This document shows, piece by piece, positions 55,872-64,000 of a DNA stretch of 64,000 bases. The DNA is from Agrobacterium tumefaciens (GTDB lineage: Bacteria > Pseudomonadota > Alphaproteobacteria > Rhizobiales > Rhizobiaceae): assembly GCA_025560025.1 (NCBI GenBank), contig CP048485.1, positions 682,001 through 746,000 of the forward strand, in the 5' to 3' direction. Every line of letters starts with the position of its first letter. Position 1 is the stretch's first letter. A program made the position numbers and the translations under genes. Under the pieces are notes generated by a model. It searched no databases. It saw nothing but the letters and a program-made list of their open reading frames with translations, and had not been told where the DNA came from.

Positions 55872-56332
55872 GCGCGACCGTCTTCCGGCGGCCAGACCTG
55901 CGTGTCGTGATCCGGGTGCTGATAGGAGGTGATCTCCGCCTCGTCCACGCCCTGTTCCACGGCCGGTTTGCCGAACAGCTGCTCGATCCACGGCATGCGC
56001 CTGTGGAAATTGACCTGCACCTGCGGCTCGATCCGCTCCGGCTCATCGAAAGCGCCGATGGCGATCTCCACGCCGCCGGGATAATGATAGGTCAGCGGCG
56101 TGCCGCATTTGCTGCAGAAACCGCGATGGATTTTTCCCGAGGAGCGGAAGAGGGCAGGCTGGCCGCGTGTCCAGGTCAGATGCGCCTGATCGGCGCTGAC
56201 CAGCGCGCCGAAGAAATTGCCGAAATGTTTCTGGCACATGCGGCAATGGCAGATGGAAGCCCGGCCGAGCTTGCCCGCATGGAAACGCACGGCGCCGCAC
56301 TGGCAACCGCCGGAAAATCCCGCTTCGCTCAT
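55868..56332 (-). CDS. GFA/CENP-V-family protein, paralogue 2
   Basis: 154 residues with the same cysteine set: GGCQCG (C10, C12), ICHCRMCQK (C28, C30, C33) and GFCSKCGTPL. The tail reads SYQHPDHDTQVWPPE. Its start is linked to the stop of paralogue 3 by a TAATG (1-base overlap), and its stop overlaps the start of paralogue 1 in an ATGA. The middle region differs clearly between paralogues, which suggests different substrates. Confidence 0.9.
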
Positions 56333-56805
56333 TATCTGTTCTCCGGTGGCCAGTTTTCGGTGTCGTGGTCGGGGTGCTGATAGGAAACGAGATCGGCGAG
56401 GTATTCCACCTGCGTCAGGTCGTCTTCGGTGGCAACGGCAGGCAGCGTGTGAAGCGTGTCGACGAAATCGATCTTGCGCTCCACGCCCCACTGAATGGTC
56501 GGTGGCAACGCGGCGGGATCGTCAAAGGCCCCGGCCGCCACCGCCACGCCATCGGGCGCTTCATAGGTCAGCGGAGTGCCGCATTCAGGGCAGAAACCGC
56601 GCTTGACGACGCTGGATGACTGGAAGCGTTTCGGCTCTCCCCGGGTCCATTCGAATTCCACGCCGCGCACCGAAACCAGCGGCGCGTAATAGGCCCCGAA
56701 AGCCTTCTGGCACATGCGGCAATGGCAGATGGAACTGTCTTTCAGTTCCCCGGAGGCGCGAAAACGGATCGCGCCGCACTGGCATCCGCCGGTATATGTC
56801 GTCAT
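56332..56805 (-). CDS. GFA/CENP-V-family protein, paralogue 3
   Basis: 157 residues with GGCQCG (C8, C10), ICHCRMCQK (C27, C29, C32) and GFCPECGTPL. The tail reads SYQHPDHDTENWPPE. It is the upstream member of the three, directly after the DUF559 gene and overlapping it by 4 bases. It is closest to paralogue 2 in the tail. Confidence 0.9.
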   Translation of the reverse strand: MTTYTGGCQCGAIRFRASGELKDSSICHCRMCQKAFGAYYAPLVSVRGVEFEWTRGEPKRFQSSSVVKRGFCPECGTPLTYEAPDGVAVAAGAFDDPAALPPTIQWGVERKIDFVDTLHTLPAVATEDDLTQVEYLADLVSYQHPDHDTENWPPENR

Positions 56806-57212
56806 GGTCGGTCCTCCTTCACCGTTCGGATAATGTGGAGACAGACATTGTCGATGTCTCTGAGGATATCTTCGTTCCAGAAACGGAGGACTGTCCAGCC
56901 AAGTTCCTCAAACGTGTGTGTTCTCTGCTGGTCATAGGCTGCCGCAGCGTCGCCCGCGTGCTGAAACCCGTCCAGTTCGACAATGATCTTATGCGAGGGG
57001 CAAGCGAAATCAACGATATATCCGGCGACCGGCAGCTGGCGTCTGAAAGACATGCCGTCTAGGCGGTGAGCGCGGCCGGCGTTCCAGAACTTCAGCTCTG
57101 CGTCGGTCATGGCCTTTCGCATCTGCCGGGCATGTGACCGATGTTGAGGATTGACCTTGGCGTGGGGCACGGGATGCTCGCGGCTTGATGGGATGCGGCG
57201 AGATTGGAACAT
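56802..57212 (-). CDS. DUF559 (Vsr-like) endonuclease-fold protein
   Basis: 136 residues. The C-terminal half shows the restriction-like pattern: VDFACP with the aspartate, IIVELDGFQH with the glutamate and Asp, then RTHTFEELGWTVLRFWNEDI, as in Vsr and DUF559 proteins. Nuclease activity is not proven for DUF559. It is the first gene of the coupled row DUF559-GFA-GFA-GFA-pip. The start could be shorter (an in-frame ATG at residue 32); the first 30 residues are basic and less conserved-looking. Confidence 0.85.
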   Translation of the reverse strand: MFQSRRIPSSREHPVPHAKVNPQHRSHARQMRKAMTDAELKFWNAGRAHRLDGMSFRRQLPVAGYIVDFACPSHKIIVELDGFQHAGDAAAAYDQQRTHTFEELGWTVLRFWNEDILRDIDNVCLHIIRTVKEDRP

Positions 57213-57245
57213 GGCGTGGTCGAAAGCAAGGGCGTGTCGTGGGGC

Positions 57246-57405
57246 TCACCCCCCTCTGCCCTGCCGGGCATCTCCCCCTCAAGGGGGAAGATCAGCCAGA
57301 AGCACTACCTCAACTTCACTCTTAAGCGTCGAGATGGGCAAGGCCGAGCCACAGATCGATCTCCCCCCTTGAGGGGGAGATGCCCGGCAGGGCAGAGGGG
57401 GGTAA
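57246..57405. repeat. Palindromic element, family C
   Basis: Two near-identical inverted arms of about 45 bases, with CCCCCCTCTGCCCTGCCGGG and CATCTCCCCCTCAAGGGGG inside, flank a central stretch of about 65 bases. Unrelated in sequence to families A and B, but of the same size and layout. Only one copy lies in this window, between cysS and the DUF559 gene, at the likely promoter of the latter. Confidence 0.8.
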
Positions 57406-57426
57406 ACCGCAAGCCGCAGCAGCAAA

Positions 57427-58812
57427 TTACCGCTTCAACTCCCACGTCGTCGTCCGCTCCCCGGTCTCCTTGTCCTTGCCATCCTTCAACTGAATGCCCT
57501 TTTCGGAAAGCTCATCACGCAAACGATCCGCTTCCGCAAAGTTCTTCGCCTTCAACATTTCCAGGCGCAGCTGCACCAGCGCATCGACGGCCGAAACGAT
57601 GGCCTCGTCCATTTCCGCCTTCTTCGGCAGGACACCGAGCAGGGCAGCACTGGCCGCAAAGGCGGGCAGCCTGGATGGGTCCAGATTGGCGGCGTGGGCC
57701 AGCGCATGCAGCGCCTGCACGGCGGCAACCGTGTTGAGATCGTCGGCAAGCGATTCGAGCACGGTTTCATCCGGTGCTGCATCGGAGGCTTCCGCCGCCG
57801 GCCACTTGGCGAGCAGGCGTTCGGCCTCTTCCAGACGCTTCACCGAAAAATCGATCGGCTCGCGATAATGCGTCATCAGCATGGCAAGGCGCAGAACCTC
57901 GCCCGGCCATTTCCGGCCGCCGAATTTCTCCGTGTGCAGCAATTCGTAGATCGTCACGAAGTTGCCCTCGGACTTCGACATCTTGCGGCCTTCCACCTGC
58001 ACGAAGCCGTTATGCATCCACACATTGGCCATGACATGCGTGCCGTTGGCGCAGCGCGATTGCGCGATTTCGTTCTCATGGTGCGGGAAGATAAGGTCGA
58101 GCCCGCCGCCGTGAATATCGAAAACTTCACCGAGGTAGCGACCGGCCATGGCCGAGCATTCGATGTGCCAGCCTGGACGGCCGCGGCCCCAGGGGCTTTC
58201 CCAACCCGGCTCATTCTCCGAGGACAGTTTCCACAGCACGAAATCGCCGGGGGTCTTCTTGTGGGCTTCCACCGCCACGCGCGCGCCGGCCTGCTGCTCG
58301 TCCAGCGGCCGCTTGGAAAGCTGGCCGTAATCGGCCATCGAGCGGGTGTCGAACAGCACTTCGCCGCCAGCCGTATAGGCATGGCCGCGGGCGATCAGCT
58401 TCTCGATGAGGTCGATCATTTCCGCGATGTAGTCGGTGGCGCGCGGTTCGACGGTCGGCGGAAGGCAGCCGAGCGTGGCCACATCCTCATGGAACTGGTC
58501 GGCGGTCTTTTTCGTCACCGCATGGATGGCGTCGTTCAGCGGCAGATGCGGATAATCCCTCAGCGCCCGCGCGTTGATCTTGTCGTCTAGATCCGTGATG
58601 TTGCGGGCATAGGTCACATGGTCTTCGCCAAAGACGTGGCGCAGCAGCCGGTAGAGAACATCGAACACGATGACCGGGCGCGCATTGCCGATATGGGCAA
58701 AATCATAAACCGTCGGGCCGCAGACATACATGCGCACATTGTCGGCGTCGATCGGTGCAAATTCCGCTTTTTCGCGTGTGAGTGTATTGTGAAATTTCAG
58801 GCGCAAGGACAT
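57427..58812 (-). CDS. cysS: Cysteinyl-tRNA synthetase
   Basis: 461-residue class I aminoacyl-tRNA synthetase that charges tRNA-Cys. The HIGH motif reads FAHIGNARP, the KMSKS motif is KMSKSEGNF, and the zinc site includes the N-terminal cysteine ([11 protein letters not shown]) and the later histidine region ([11 protein letters not shown]). The C-terminal helical domain is intact. Upstream the region is gene-free for 217 bases. Confidence 0.97.
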   Translation of the reverse strand: MSLRLKFHNTLTREKAEFAPIDADNVRMYVCGPTVYDFAHIGNARPVIVFDVLYRLLRHVFGEDHVTYARNITDLDDKINARALRDYPHLPLNDAIHAVTKKTADQFHEDVATLGCLPPTVEPRATDYIAEMIDLIEKLIARGHAYTAGGEVLFDTRSMADYGQLSKRPLDEQQAGARVAVEAHKKTPGDFVLWKLSSENEPGWESPWGRGRPGWHIECSAMAGRYLGEVFDIHGGGLDLIFPHHENEIAQSRCANGTHVMANVWMHNGFVQVEGRKMSKSEGNFVTIYELLHTEKFGGRKWPGEVLRLAMLMTHYREPIDFSVKRLEEAERLLAKWPAAEASDAAPDETVLESLADDLNTVAAVQALHALAHAANLDPSRLPAFAASAALLGVLPKKAEMDEAIVSAVDALVQLRLEMLKAKNFAEADRLRDELSEKGIQLKDGKDKETGERTTTWELKR

Positions 58813-59029
58813 GCGGCAGTTCCCTAAAGGCAGAATATTATCCTGGCCGGAACGTTTATCTTTCTTGACCTTGCGGGAGACGAAAACGATCTGGCCGGTG
58901 GCGAACCAGCAAAAAAAATCTCAGCAGCAGGTGCAGATCATCGTTCTCATATCTTGCTTTATGGCGCGGCGGTGCGGCCCGGTCAAGAGCAGCCGTGGTG
59001 GCCAAATCGCCGCTCCGAGCGGAAAATAT

Positions 59030-59770
59030 TCACTCTGGCTGACGGTAATCCACGAATTTCCCCTCGCGCACGAGGAAGAGTTTGCCGGTTTCGGTCAGAT
59101 CGGGCGAGGCGAGCGGAAGAATGGCCGCGGCCACCTCTGATGGATGCGGCACGGTGGCCGGGTCTTCGCCGGGCATCGCCTGCGCACGCATCGCCGTGCG
59201 TGTCGCACCGGGATTGATGCTGTTGACGCGAAGGGCGCTCTTCTGCGTTTCCGCCGCCCAGGTGCGGGCCAGCGCTTCGACTGCCGCCTTGGAGGTGGAA
59301 TAGACACCCCAGAAGGGGCGACAGCTGTGGGCGGCGCCCGAAGACAGGATCAGCGCGCGGCCGGCATCCGATTTCAGAAGCAGCGGCTCGACCGAGCGGA
59401 TCAGCCGCCAGGTGGCGGTGACGTTGATGTTCATGACCCTTTCGAAGACTTTCGCCTCGATATGGCCAACCGGCGAGATGACGCCGAGAACGCCGGCATT
59501 GGCGACGAGAATATCGAGCTTGCCCCAGCGCTCGAAGATATTCGCGCCCAGCGCATCGATGGCTTTCATGTCGGAGAGATCGAAGGGAACGAGCGTCGCC
59601 GTGCCGCCGACGGCCTTGATGGCGTCGTCCAACTCCTCAAGGCCGCCCACCGTGCGGGCGCAGGCGATGACATGCGCGCCCGCCCTGGCGAGTTCCAGCG
59701 CCGTGAAATAGCCGATGCCGCGCGACGCGCCGGTAACGAGAGCGATGCGGCCCTTGAGATTGATGGTCAT
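59030..59770 (-). CDS. Short-chain dehydrogenase/reductase
   Basis: 246-residue NAD(P)-dependent SDR. The cofactor loop TGASRGIG is at about 13-20, NAGVLG at about 90, and the catalytic residues are S (LILSSGAAHS), Y and K in YSTSKAAVEAL. After the Rossmann core, the C-terminal INPGATRTAMRAQAM block is typical. The start at 59770 has GGGGGACC directly upstream. The substrate is unknown. It lies downstream of purF on the same strand, beyond its terminator. Confidence 0.92.
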   Translation of the reverse strand: MTINLKGRIALVTGASRGIGYFTALELARAGAHVIACARTVGGLEELDDAIKAVGGTATLVPFDLSDMKAIDALGANIFERWGKLDILVANAGVLGVISPVGHIEAKVFERVMNINVTATWRLIRSVEPLLLKSDAGRALILSSGAAHSCRPFWGVYSTSKAAVEALARTWAAETQKSALRVNSINPGATRTAMRAQAMPGEDPATVPHPSEVAAAILPLASPDLTETGKLFLVREGKFVDYRQPE

Positions 59771-59868
59771 GGTCCCCCCGAAAATGATTGCACTTCCTTC
59801 TACGAAGCGCCACGGGCCTTTCACAAGCGATTATATCGTCGCAGGCGAGGGCCTGAACAAAAGGCAAG

Positions 59869-59903
59869 AAAAAAGCGGCCACCGGAAGCCGGATGGCCGC
59901 TTT
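59869..59903 (-). terminator. Terminator of purF
   Basis: On the minus strand AAAGCGGCCA and TGGCCGCTTT flank a 12-base centre and run into TTTTTTC. It lies about 15 bases beyond the purF stop. Confidence 0.9.
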
Positions 59904-59915
59904 GTGTGAGGCGTA

Positions 59916-61424
59916 TCAGCCGTTGCTGGCCAGCATGGAAATCTTGCTGCCCATCGCCTCGCCATTCTGGTCGAGAAGGCGGGTCGGATAATCGCCGGTG
60001 AAATAATGGTCCGTGAACTGCGGACGGGCCGGATTGCGGTTTTCCCCGCCAACGGCGCGGTAAAGTCCGTCGATGGACAGGAAGGCCAGCGAATCGGCGC
60101 CAATGAATTTCGCCATCGCCTCGACATCGGCATATTGGTTGGCGAGCAGCTTGTCTGCGTCCGGCGTGTCGATGCCGTAGAAATCCGGATGGAAGATCAT
60201 TGGGCTCGCAACGCGGATATGAACTTCCTTGGCGCCGGCCTCGCGGATCATCTGCACGATCTTCACCGAGGTCGTGCCGCGCACGATGGAATCATCCACC
60301 AGCACCACGCGCTTGCCTTCGATCATCGCCCGGTTGGCGGAATGCTTGAGCTTGACGCCGAAAGCGCGGATCTGCTGGGTCGGTTCGATGAAGGTGCGGC
60401 CGACATAATGGTTGCGGATGATGCCGTATTCGAAAGGAATACCGCTTTCCTGCGCAAAACCGAGCGCCGCCGGCGTGCCGCCATCGGGAACCGGAACCAC
60501 CACATCGGCTTCGAGCGGCGCTTCCTTGGCCAGGTTCATGCCCATGTTCTTGCGCGTCGTATAGACGTTGCGGCCGCCGACAACGGAATCGGGGCGGGCG
60601 AAATAGACATATTCGAACAGGCAGAGGCGCTCCGGCTGCGGTTTCGAAGGCTTGCGCGCATCGATGGTGATCGAACCATCCGGTTGGATTTCGCAGATGA
60701 TGACTTCGCCGTTCTCGACGTCGCGAACGAATTTCGCACCGATGATATCGAGAGCGCAGGTTTCCGAGCAGAAGATCGGCTTGCCGTCCAGCTCGCCCAT
60801 CACCAGCGGGCGGATGCCGATCGGGTCACGCGCGGCAATCAGCTTGGTGCGCGTCATTGCCAGCATCGAATAACCGCCTTCCATCTGCCTGATGGCGTCG
60901 ATGAAGCGATCGGCGGTGGAGGAGTGGCGCGAGCGGGCGATGAGATGAAGGACGACTTCGGTATCGGAGGTAGACTGACAGATGGCGCCGGTGGCGATGA
61001 TCTGGCGGCGAAGCGTCAGGCCGTTGGTGAAATTGCCGTTATGGGCAATGGAAATGCCGCCTTCTTCCAGTTCGGCAAATAGCGGCTGCACGTTGCGCAT
61101 CGCCACTTCGCCGGTCGTGGAATAACGGGTGTGGCCAATGGCGATGGAGCCGGGCAGGCGGGCGAGCGTTGCCGGATCGGTATAATGATCGCCGACGAGG
61201 CCCATATGGCGTTCCTGATGGAAGCGCTTGCCATCGAAAGAGACGATGCCTGCTGCTTCCTGGCCGCGATGCTGAAGCGCATGCAGGCCGAGAGCGGTCA
61301 GCGCCGAGGCGTCGGCATGGCCGAGAATGCCGAACACGCCGCATTCTTCATGCAGCGTGTCGCCGTCGATCTCTTCCTTGAAAGTGGCCCCAGGGAACGG
61401 GGAATGCGAAAGCGGCTCAATCAT
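59916..61424 (-). CDS. purF: Amidophosphoribosyltransferase
   Basis: 502-residue first enzyme of purine biosynthesis, making 5-phosphoribosylamine from PRPP and glutamine. The N-terminal nucleophile cysteine C28 in HEECGVFGI implies removal of a 27-residue propeptide. The PRTase domain carries VVLVDDSIVRGTTS (PRPP loop). The whole chain matches the glutaminase-PRTase layout; no Fe-S cysteine set is obvious. It lies just downstream of cvpA, as in many proteobacteria. Confidence 0.97.
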   Translation of the reverse strand: MIEPLSHSPFPGATFKEEIDGDTLHEECGVFGILGHADASALTALGLHALQHRGQEAAGIVSFDGKRFHQERHMGLVGDHYTDPATLARLPGSIAIGHTRYSTTGEVAMRNVQPLFAELEEGGISIAHNGNFTNGLTLRRQIIATGAICQSTSDTEVVLHLIARSRHSSTADRFIDAIRQMEGGYSMLAMTRTKLIAARDPIGIRPLVMGELDGKPIFCSETCALDIIGAKFVRDVENGEVIICEIQPDGSITIDARKPSKPQPERLCLFEYVYFARPDSVVGGRNVYTTRKNMGMNLAKEAPLEADVVVPVPDGGTPAALGFAQESGIPFEYGIIRNHYVGRTFIEPTQQIRAFGVKLKHSANRAMIEGKRVVLVDDSIVRGTTSVKIVQMIREAGAKEVHIRVASPMIFHPDFYGIDTPDADKLLANQYADVEAMAKFIGADSLAFLSIDGLYRAVGGENRNPARPQFTDHYFTGDYPTRLLDQNGEAMGSKISMLASNG

Positions 61425-61528
61425 CCGGCTTGCCCTTGCTCTCTACCGAGAAAAAAAGAAAGACCTCTCCGGTGAGTATTTCCCCCGGTCGGTCCGTCTG
61501 TGTCGTGCTTGATATTTAGCACAAATAG

Positions 61529-61555
61529 CGCGCCTTGCATGCATTGCAAGGCGCG
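61529..61555. other. Long hairpin between cvpA and purF
   Basis: CGCGCCTTGCA and TGCAAGGCGCG are perfect 11-base arms with a 5-base loop, a few bases after the cvpA stop. No T-run follows, so it is not a typical terminator. It may stabilise the message or act in attenuation between cvpA and purF. Confidence 0.65.
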
Positions 61556-61563
61556 ACACTGTG

Positions 61564-62151
61564 TCAATTATTCGTTGCCGGCGGATTTGTTGCCGGCACA
61601 TCTTCCGCAGGCGCTTGCGTGGCTGTCGGTTCCTGTGGTTTTCCGAGAATGCGGGCGCGAATCTGCGGCTCGATATCGTCAGGCAGAACCGCCTCCAGCT
61701 TGCCCACCAGCCCATCGAGGAAGGGCTTGGACTTGGCCTGTGTCACCCATTCCGGCTGCGTCTTCACATCCACCAGCCAGTTCCAGAAGGCGACCGCGAC
61801 GACAAGCAGCAGAATGCCGCGCGCCGCGCCGAACAGGAAACCGAGCGTGCGATCCAGCGCGCCGATGCGGCTGTCGATGATGAAATCGGCAATGCGCGAG
61901 GTGATGAAGGAAATCACGATCAGCGAGACGAGGAAGACGACGCCCGCCGAACCGGCAATGGCGATCTTGTCGTCATCCGTATAGTTGCGCGCATAGGGCA
62001 GCAGGACCGGATAGAGATAATAGGCAGCGGCGACCGAGCCGCCCCAGCTCGCAATCGACAGAATCTCGCGTGAAAAACCGCGCACCATTGCTAGAAGGGC
62101 GGAGAAAAGAACAACGGCGATGACGATGCCGTCGAAAATTGTAATGGGCAT
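61564..62151 (-). CDS. cvpA: CvpA-family membrane protein
   Basis: 195-residue inner-membrane protein with four hydrophobic segments (about 5-25, 30-50, 65-85, 105-125). MPITIFDGIVIAVVLFSALL, GFSREILSIASW and GFLFGAARGILLL match the CvpA family (first linked to colicin V production). The C-terminal 40 residues are proline-rich. It is upstream of purF, the classic gene pair. Confidence 0.9.
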   Translation of the reverse strand: MPITIFDGIVIAVVLFSALLAMVRGFSREILSIASWGGSVAAAYYLYPVLLPYARNYTDDDKIAIAGSAGVVFLVSLIVISFITSRIADFIIDSRIGALDRTLGFLFGAARGILLLVVAVAFWNWLVDVKTQPEWVTQAKSKPFLDGLVGKLEAVLPDDIEPQIRARILGKPQEPTATQAPAEDVPATNPPATNN

Positions 62152-62240
62152 ATACCAACTCCGGAGGTGCGACGCCTTGTCAGACGCTGCCTTGCCAATT
62201 TTGCGATCCTCTTACACCACTGTTTCCCTTGGCGAAAGGA

Positions 62241-63647
62241 TCAATATTCGTCGTCCTCAACCTGTTTGAACCGGTTGCCGGAGCCGGCGATGCGGGCCAC
62301 GAGGTCCGGAAGGCTTTCGATTTCCGTCCAGCGTCCCTTGCCGCCTTTCGGCAATTCAGCCGAAGCAGAAGGCAGAAGTGCGGCGGAAAAGCCAAGTTTT
62401 TCAGCTTCTTTCAATCGCTGGCCCGTATGCGAGACCGGCCGAACCGCGCCCGACAGGCTGATTTCGCCGAAATAAACACAATCGGCGGGCAGGGCAAGAC
62501 CGGCAAGCGAGGAAACGAGCGCCGAGGCAATCGCCATATCGGCGGCCGGTTCGGAAATACGGTAGCCGCCGGCGACATTCAAATAAACGTCATGCTGGCC
62601 GAGCTTCACGCCGCAATGGGCCTCCAGCACGGCCAGAATCATGGCAAGGCGGGAACTGTCCCAGCCGACCACGGCGCGACGTGGCGTACCCAGCGACGTG
62701 GCAGCGACCAGCGCCTGCACTTCGACAAGCACGGGCCGCGTGCCCTCGATGCCGGCAAAAACCGCAGCACCCGGCGACTTTTCGTTGCGCTCGCCGAGAA
62801 ACAGTTCGGAGGGGTTGGAGACTTCCCGAAGGCCGCGATCCGACATTTCGAACACACCGATTTCATCGGTTGGCCCGAAGCGATTCTTGACGGTGCGCAG
62901 GATGCGGTGATGATGTCCGCGGTCGCCTTCGAAATAAAGCACGGCATCGACCATGTGCTCGACCACGCGCGGGCCGGCGATCTGGCCTTCCTTGGTGACA
63001 TGGCCGACGAGCACCATGGTCGCGCCTGTCTGCTTGGCGAAACGGATCATCGCCTGCACGCCGGTGCGCACCTGCGTCACCGTGCCGGGGGCGGAATCGG
63101 CCGTATCGCTCCACAGCGTCTGAATGGAATCGATGATGACGAGATCGGGCCGCTTGCCTTCGGAAATCGTTGCCAGAATATCCTCGACATTGGTTTCCGC
63201 CGCCAGCAGCACATCGGTTTCCGCAGCCCCGAGACGCTGCGCGCGCAGGCGCACTTGCGCCACCGCCTCTTCGCCCGAGACATAGATGATGCGATGCCCG
63301 CGCCGCGAAAGAGCCGCTGCGGCCTGCATGAGGAGCGTTGATTTGCCGATGCCCGGATCGCCGCCGATCAAAACCGCCGAACCGCGCACGAAACCGCCGC
63401 CGGTCGCCCGGTCGAGTTCACTGATGCCGGTAGGAATGCGCGGCGCTTCCTCGATCTCGCCGGAAAGCGAGGTGAGGGTCACAGGCCGACCCTTCTTGGG
63501 TGTCTTGCCCGGCCCGGAGCCGATGCCACCCATCGGGTCTTCCTCGACGATGGTATTCCACTCGCCGCAGCCTTCGCATTTTCCCGCCCAGCGGGTGTGA
63601 ACCGTGCCGCAGTTCTGGCACACGAATTGGGTCTTGGCTTTGGCCAT
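62241..63647 (-). CDS. radA: DNA repair protein RadA
   Basis: 468-residue hexameric DnaB/RecA-like ATPase that drives branch migration in recombination. An N-terminal zinc ribbon (CQNCGTVHTRWAGKCEGCGE) leads to a RecA core with Walker A GDPGIGKST, the RadA motif KNRFGPT, and a C-terminal Lon-like domain. All motifs are intact. A ParE-type gene ends 6 bases upstream. Confidence 0.97.
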   Translation of the reverse strand: MAKAKTQFVCQNCGTVHTRWAGKCEGCGEWNTIVEEDPMGGIGSGPGKTPKKGRPVTLTSLSGEIEEAPRIPTGISELDRATGGGFVRGSAVLIGGDPGIGKSTLLMQAAAALSRRGHRIIYVSGEEAVAQVRLRAQRLGAAETDVLLAAETNVEDILATISEGKRPDLVIIDSIQTLWSDTADSAPGTVTQVRTGVQAMIRFAKQTGATMVLVGHVTKEGQIAGPRVVEHMVDAVLYFEGDRGHHHRILRTVKNRFGPTDEIGVFEMSDRGLREVSNPSELFLGERNEKSPGAAVFAGIEGTRPVLVEVQALVAATSLGTPRRAVVGWDSSRLAMILAVLEAHCGVKLGQHDVYLNVAGGYRISEPAADMAIASALVSSLAGLALPADCVYFGEISLSGAVRPVSHTGQRLKEAEKLGFSAALLPSASAELPKGGKGRWTEIESLPDLVARIAGSGNRFKQVEDDEY

Positions 63648-63653
63648 CTTGTG

Positions 63654-63995
63654 TCAGTTTTCTTCTTGTTTGAAATGGTCGGCGGAGATGTCTTGGTGGC
63701 CGTGAAGCACGCGCATGACGGTAAGCTCGCTATCGCTGACACGAAAGAAAATCACGCGCTCCCGGTACGCAATACTGCGAATCCCAACGCCGTATCCACC
63801 TCTTGAAACGCCGGTCAAACCAAGTACCGCCGCCGATTCGATTTTATTGTAGATATCAAGAACGAGGCGATCCGCAGCAAGGGGATTTTCAGTCTCGATA
63901 TAGGCATGATCGTCAACGAGATCGCGCCTCGCCCTGGTGGTCCATACAGGGATCCGAATCTTAATGATCGATCCCCGTTTTTTGTTGCGCAGCAA
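63654..63995 (-). CDS. ParE-type toxin, possibly incomplete at the window edge
   Basis: About 100-113 residues of the RelE/ParE fold. The visible core is WTTRARRDLVDDHAYIETEN, then AVLGLTGVSRGGYGVGIRSI, and the strand VIFFRVSDSELTVMRVLHGHQDI. ParE toxins block DNA gyrase. The true start is uncertain: no ATG lies in frame here, only TTG at 63995, and the ORF may continue past the window edge. The antitoxin should lie just beyond 64000, unseen. Confidence 0.7.
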   Translation of the reverse strand: MLRNKKRGSIIKIRIPVWTTRARRDLVDDHAYIETENPLAADRLVLDIYNKIESAAVLGLTGVSRGGYGVGIRSIAYRERVIFFRVSDSELTVMRVLHGHQDISADHFKQEEN

Positions 63996-64000
63996 CGCGT

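Overview
The window looks like a stretch of the main chromosome of a rhizobial alphaproteobacterium, most likely an Agrobacterium (inference). The base composition is GC-rich. The cluster rpoZ-rsh-acpS-lepB-rnc-era-recO is in typical Rhizobiales form. Two tandem RopA/Omp2b-type porins, a globin-coupled chemoreceptor, the pssA-psd pair and several families of short palindromic intergenic repeats point the same way. I see no phage, insertion sequence, CRISPR array or rRNA. One tRNA (Ser, GCT) is present. Most of the window is well-packed core genome with accessory islets.

Layout. 0.3-3.2 kb: ferredoxin-reductase-type flavoprotein, HpaI-type aldolase, two small proteins, tRNA-Ser. 3.8-6.5 kb: two near-identical porin genes with duplicated leader and terminator. 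6.6-13 kb: Slt lytic transglycosylase diverging from dapA-smpB, then a heme-globin chemoreceptor and a NYN-domain protein. 13.5-23.2 kb: rpoZ, rsh, acpS, lepB, rnc, era and recO, with a Crp/Fnr regulator and an orphan receiver inserted between era and recO. 23-30 kb: MFS transporter, methyltransferase, and a DUF2339-HD-MOSC operon. 30-35 kb: a fused ring-cleaving dioxygenase/serine hydrolase divergent from a NitT/TauT-type ABC importer, with a strong inverted repeat between them. 35-41 kb: Zur-type zinc protein ZinT, MscS channel, and a minus-strand row (TIGR02301-like protein, two unknowns, YgfZ, HD hydrolase, tyrosine phosphatase). 41-46 kb: Nudix, YnfA, SRAP/YedK, a PleD-like diguanylate cyclase, a 43-residue protein, pssA and psd. 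46-53 kb: Atm1-type exporter, a LysM protein, a LOG hydrolase and a second FtsI-like penicillin-binding protein with a CtrA-type box upstream. 53-57 kb: RarD, then five genes joined by 1- or 4-base overlaps (DUF559, three GFA-family paralogues, proline iminopeptidase). 57-64 kb: cysS, an SDR, purF, cvpA, radA and a ParE-type toxin at the edge.

The least explained material is accessory. (1) The DUF559-GFA-GFA-GFA-pip operon, whose three GFA proteins share an unusual C-terminal tail. (2) The MhqO/MhqD-like fusion enzyme with a shared operator-like palindrome facing an ABC importer. (3) The globin chemoreceptor with its own palindromic upstream site. (4) Three intergenic repeat families. All assignments come from reading the sequence and recalling family motifs. 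No database search was run.
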